From the NCBI GenBank assembly GCA_947259865.1, contig CAMYNZ010000222.1, forward strand, positions 1 to 6,310: a stretch of 6,310 nt of DNA, read 5' to 3'. A program made the position numbers and the translations under genes. Below the pieces are notes generated by a model, which ran no database searches, had not been told where the DNA came from, and saw nothing but the letters and a program-made list of their open reading frames with translations. Every line of letters starts with the position of its first letter. The stretch's first letter is position 1. Of the stretch, positions 6,141-6,310 are shown piece by piece. This DNA is from an uncultured Desulfobacterales bacterium (GTDB taxonomy: Bacteria > Desulfobacterota > Desulfobacteria > Desulfobacterales > G020354645).

Positions 6141-6310
6141 CGCTTTCCTTTCTGAATGTTTAGCTGATAGCCGGTTTGGGGTCCAAAATTCAACCGTTTC
6201 TGCATCCAGTTCAGGGCCCGGCCGTCAATTAAGATCAGCCCCAGAAAAATGGATCCCATCCCTGAATATTCCAGGATGCGGATAACCTCACCCAGGATAC
6301 CCACACCAAA
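6137..6310 (-). CDS. C-terminal end of a probable EamA/DMT-family membrane transporter (partial)
   Basis: Only the last 57 codons are in the window; the gene runs in from beyond base 6310. The visible part begins with a LGE motif (residues 6-8), continues with EYSGMGSIFLGLILIDGR (14-31), which is a hydrophobic segment ending in a charged cap, and finishes with a basic soluble tail. A GE followed by a final helix of the form G-x-x-x-I-x-x-G-L is typical of the last transmembrane helix of EamA-type drug/metabolite transporters. The evidence is short, so another polytopic membrane protein is possible. Its TGA stop overlaps the ada start by ATGA, making the two a likely operon. Confidence 0.55.
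   Translation of the reverse strand, partial: FGVGILGEVIRILEYSGMGSIFLGLILIDGRALNWMQKRLNFGPQTGYQLNIQKGKR

Noticed and set aside
6138..6147. Ada-box-like AAAGCGA on the minus strand at the ada start
   Set aside because: It overlaps the start codon and matches only partly; its position does not fit a promoter operator.

Overview
This is a bacterial chromosomal segment with dense genes, Shine-Dalgarno-led starts and short overlaps. No taxonomic marker gene is present. The mix of catabolic-type genes and intergenic REP-like hairpins would fit an environmental proteobacterium or a member of Desulfobacterota, but that assignment is an inference and is weak.

Bases 1-391 hold no convincing gene. They are packed with inverted repeats: two related short hairpins (82-103 and 296-319), a longer palindrome (121-154) and a REP doublet (191-284). 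A plus-strand run follows. It begins with an FGGY-family carbohydrate kinase (392-1981) and a second REP doublet (2037-2099). Next come a PLP-dependent sphingosine-1-phosphate lyase-like enzyme (2122-3645) and, 13 bases after it, a crotonase resembling delta3,delta2-enoyl-CoA isomerase (3659-4405). The run ends with a small secreted protein of an uncharacterised conserved type (4463-4828) and a 54-codon reading frame (4876-5040). That last frame is a RidA-family gene whose middle has been removed in frame.

Converging from the minus strand are a full-length Ada-type methyl-phosphotriester / O6-alkylguanine repair protein and regulator (6140-5079) and, upstream of it, the 3' end of a probable EamA/DMT transporter (6310-6137). 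Their stop and start codons overlap as ATGA, so they are probably co-transcribed and translationally coupled.

The lyase and isomerase are very likely one transcriptional unit. Lyases of this family release a long-chain aldehyde and phosphoethanolamine from a phosphorylated sphingoid base, and the isomerase could help feed an unsaturated acyl chain into beta-oxidation. The kinase upstream could supply a phosphorylated substrate, but its link to the lyase rests on proximity and shared strand only. The most notable points are this kinase / S1P-lyase / isomerase cluster, the in-frame internal deletion of the RidA gene, and the REP doublets whose arms differ by compensatory base changes.
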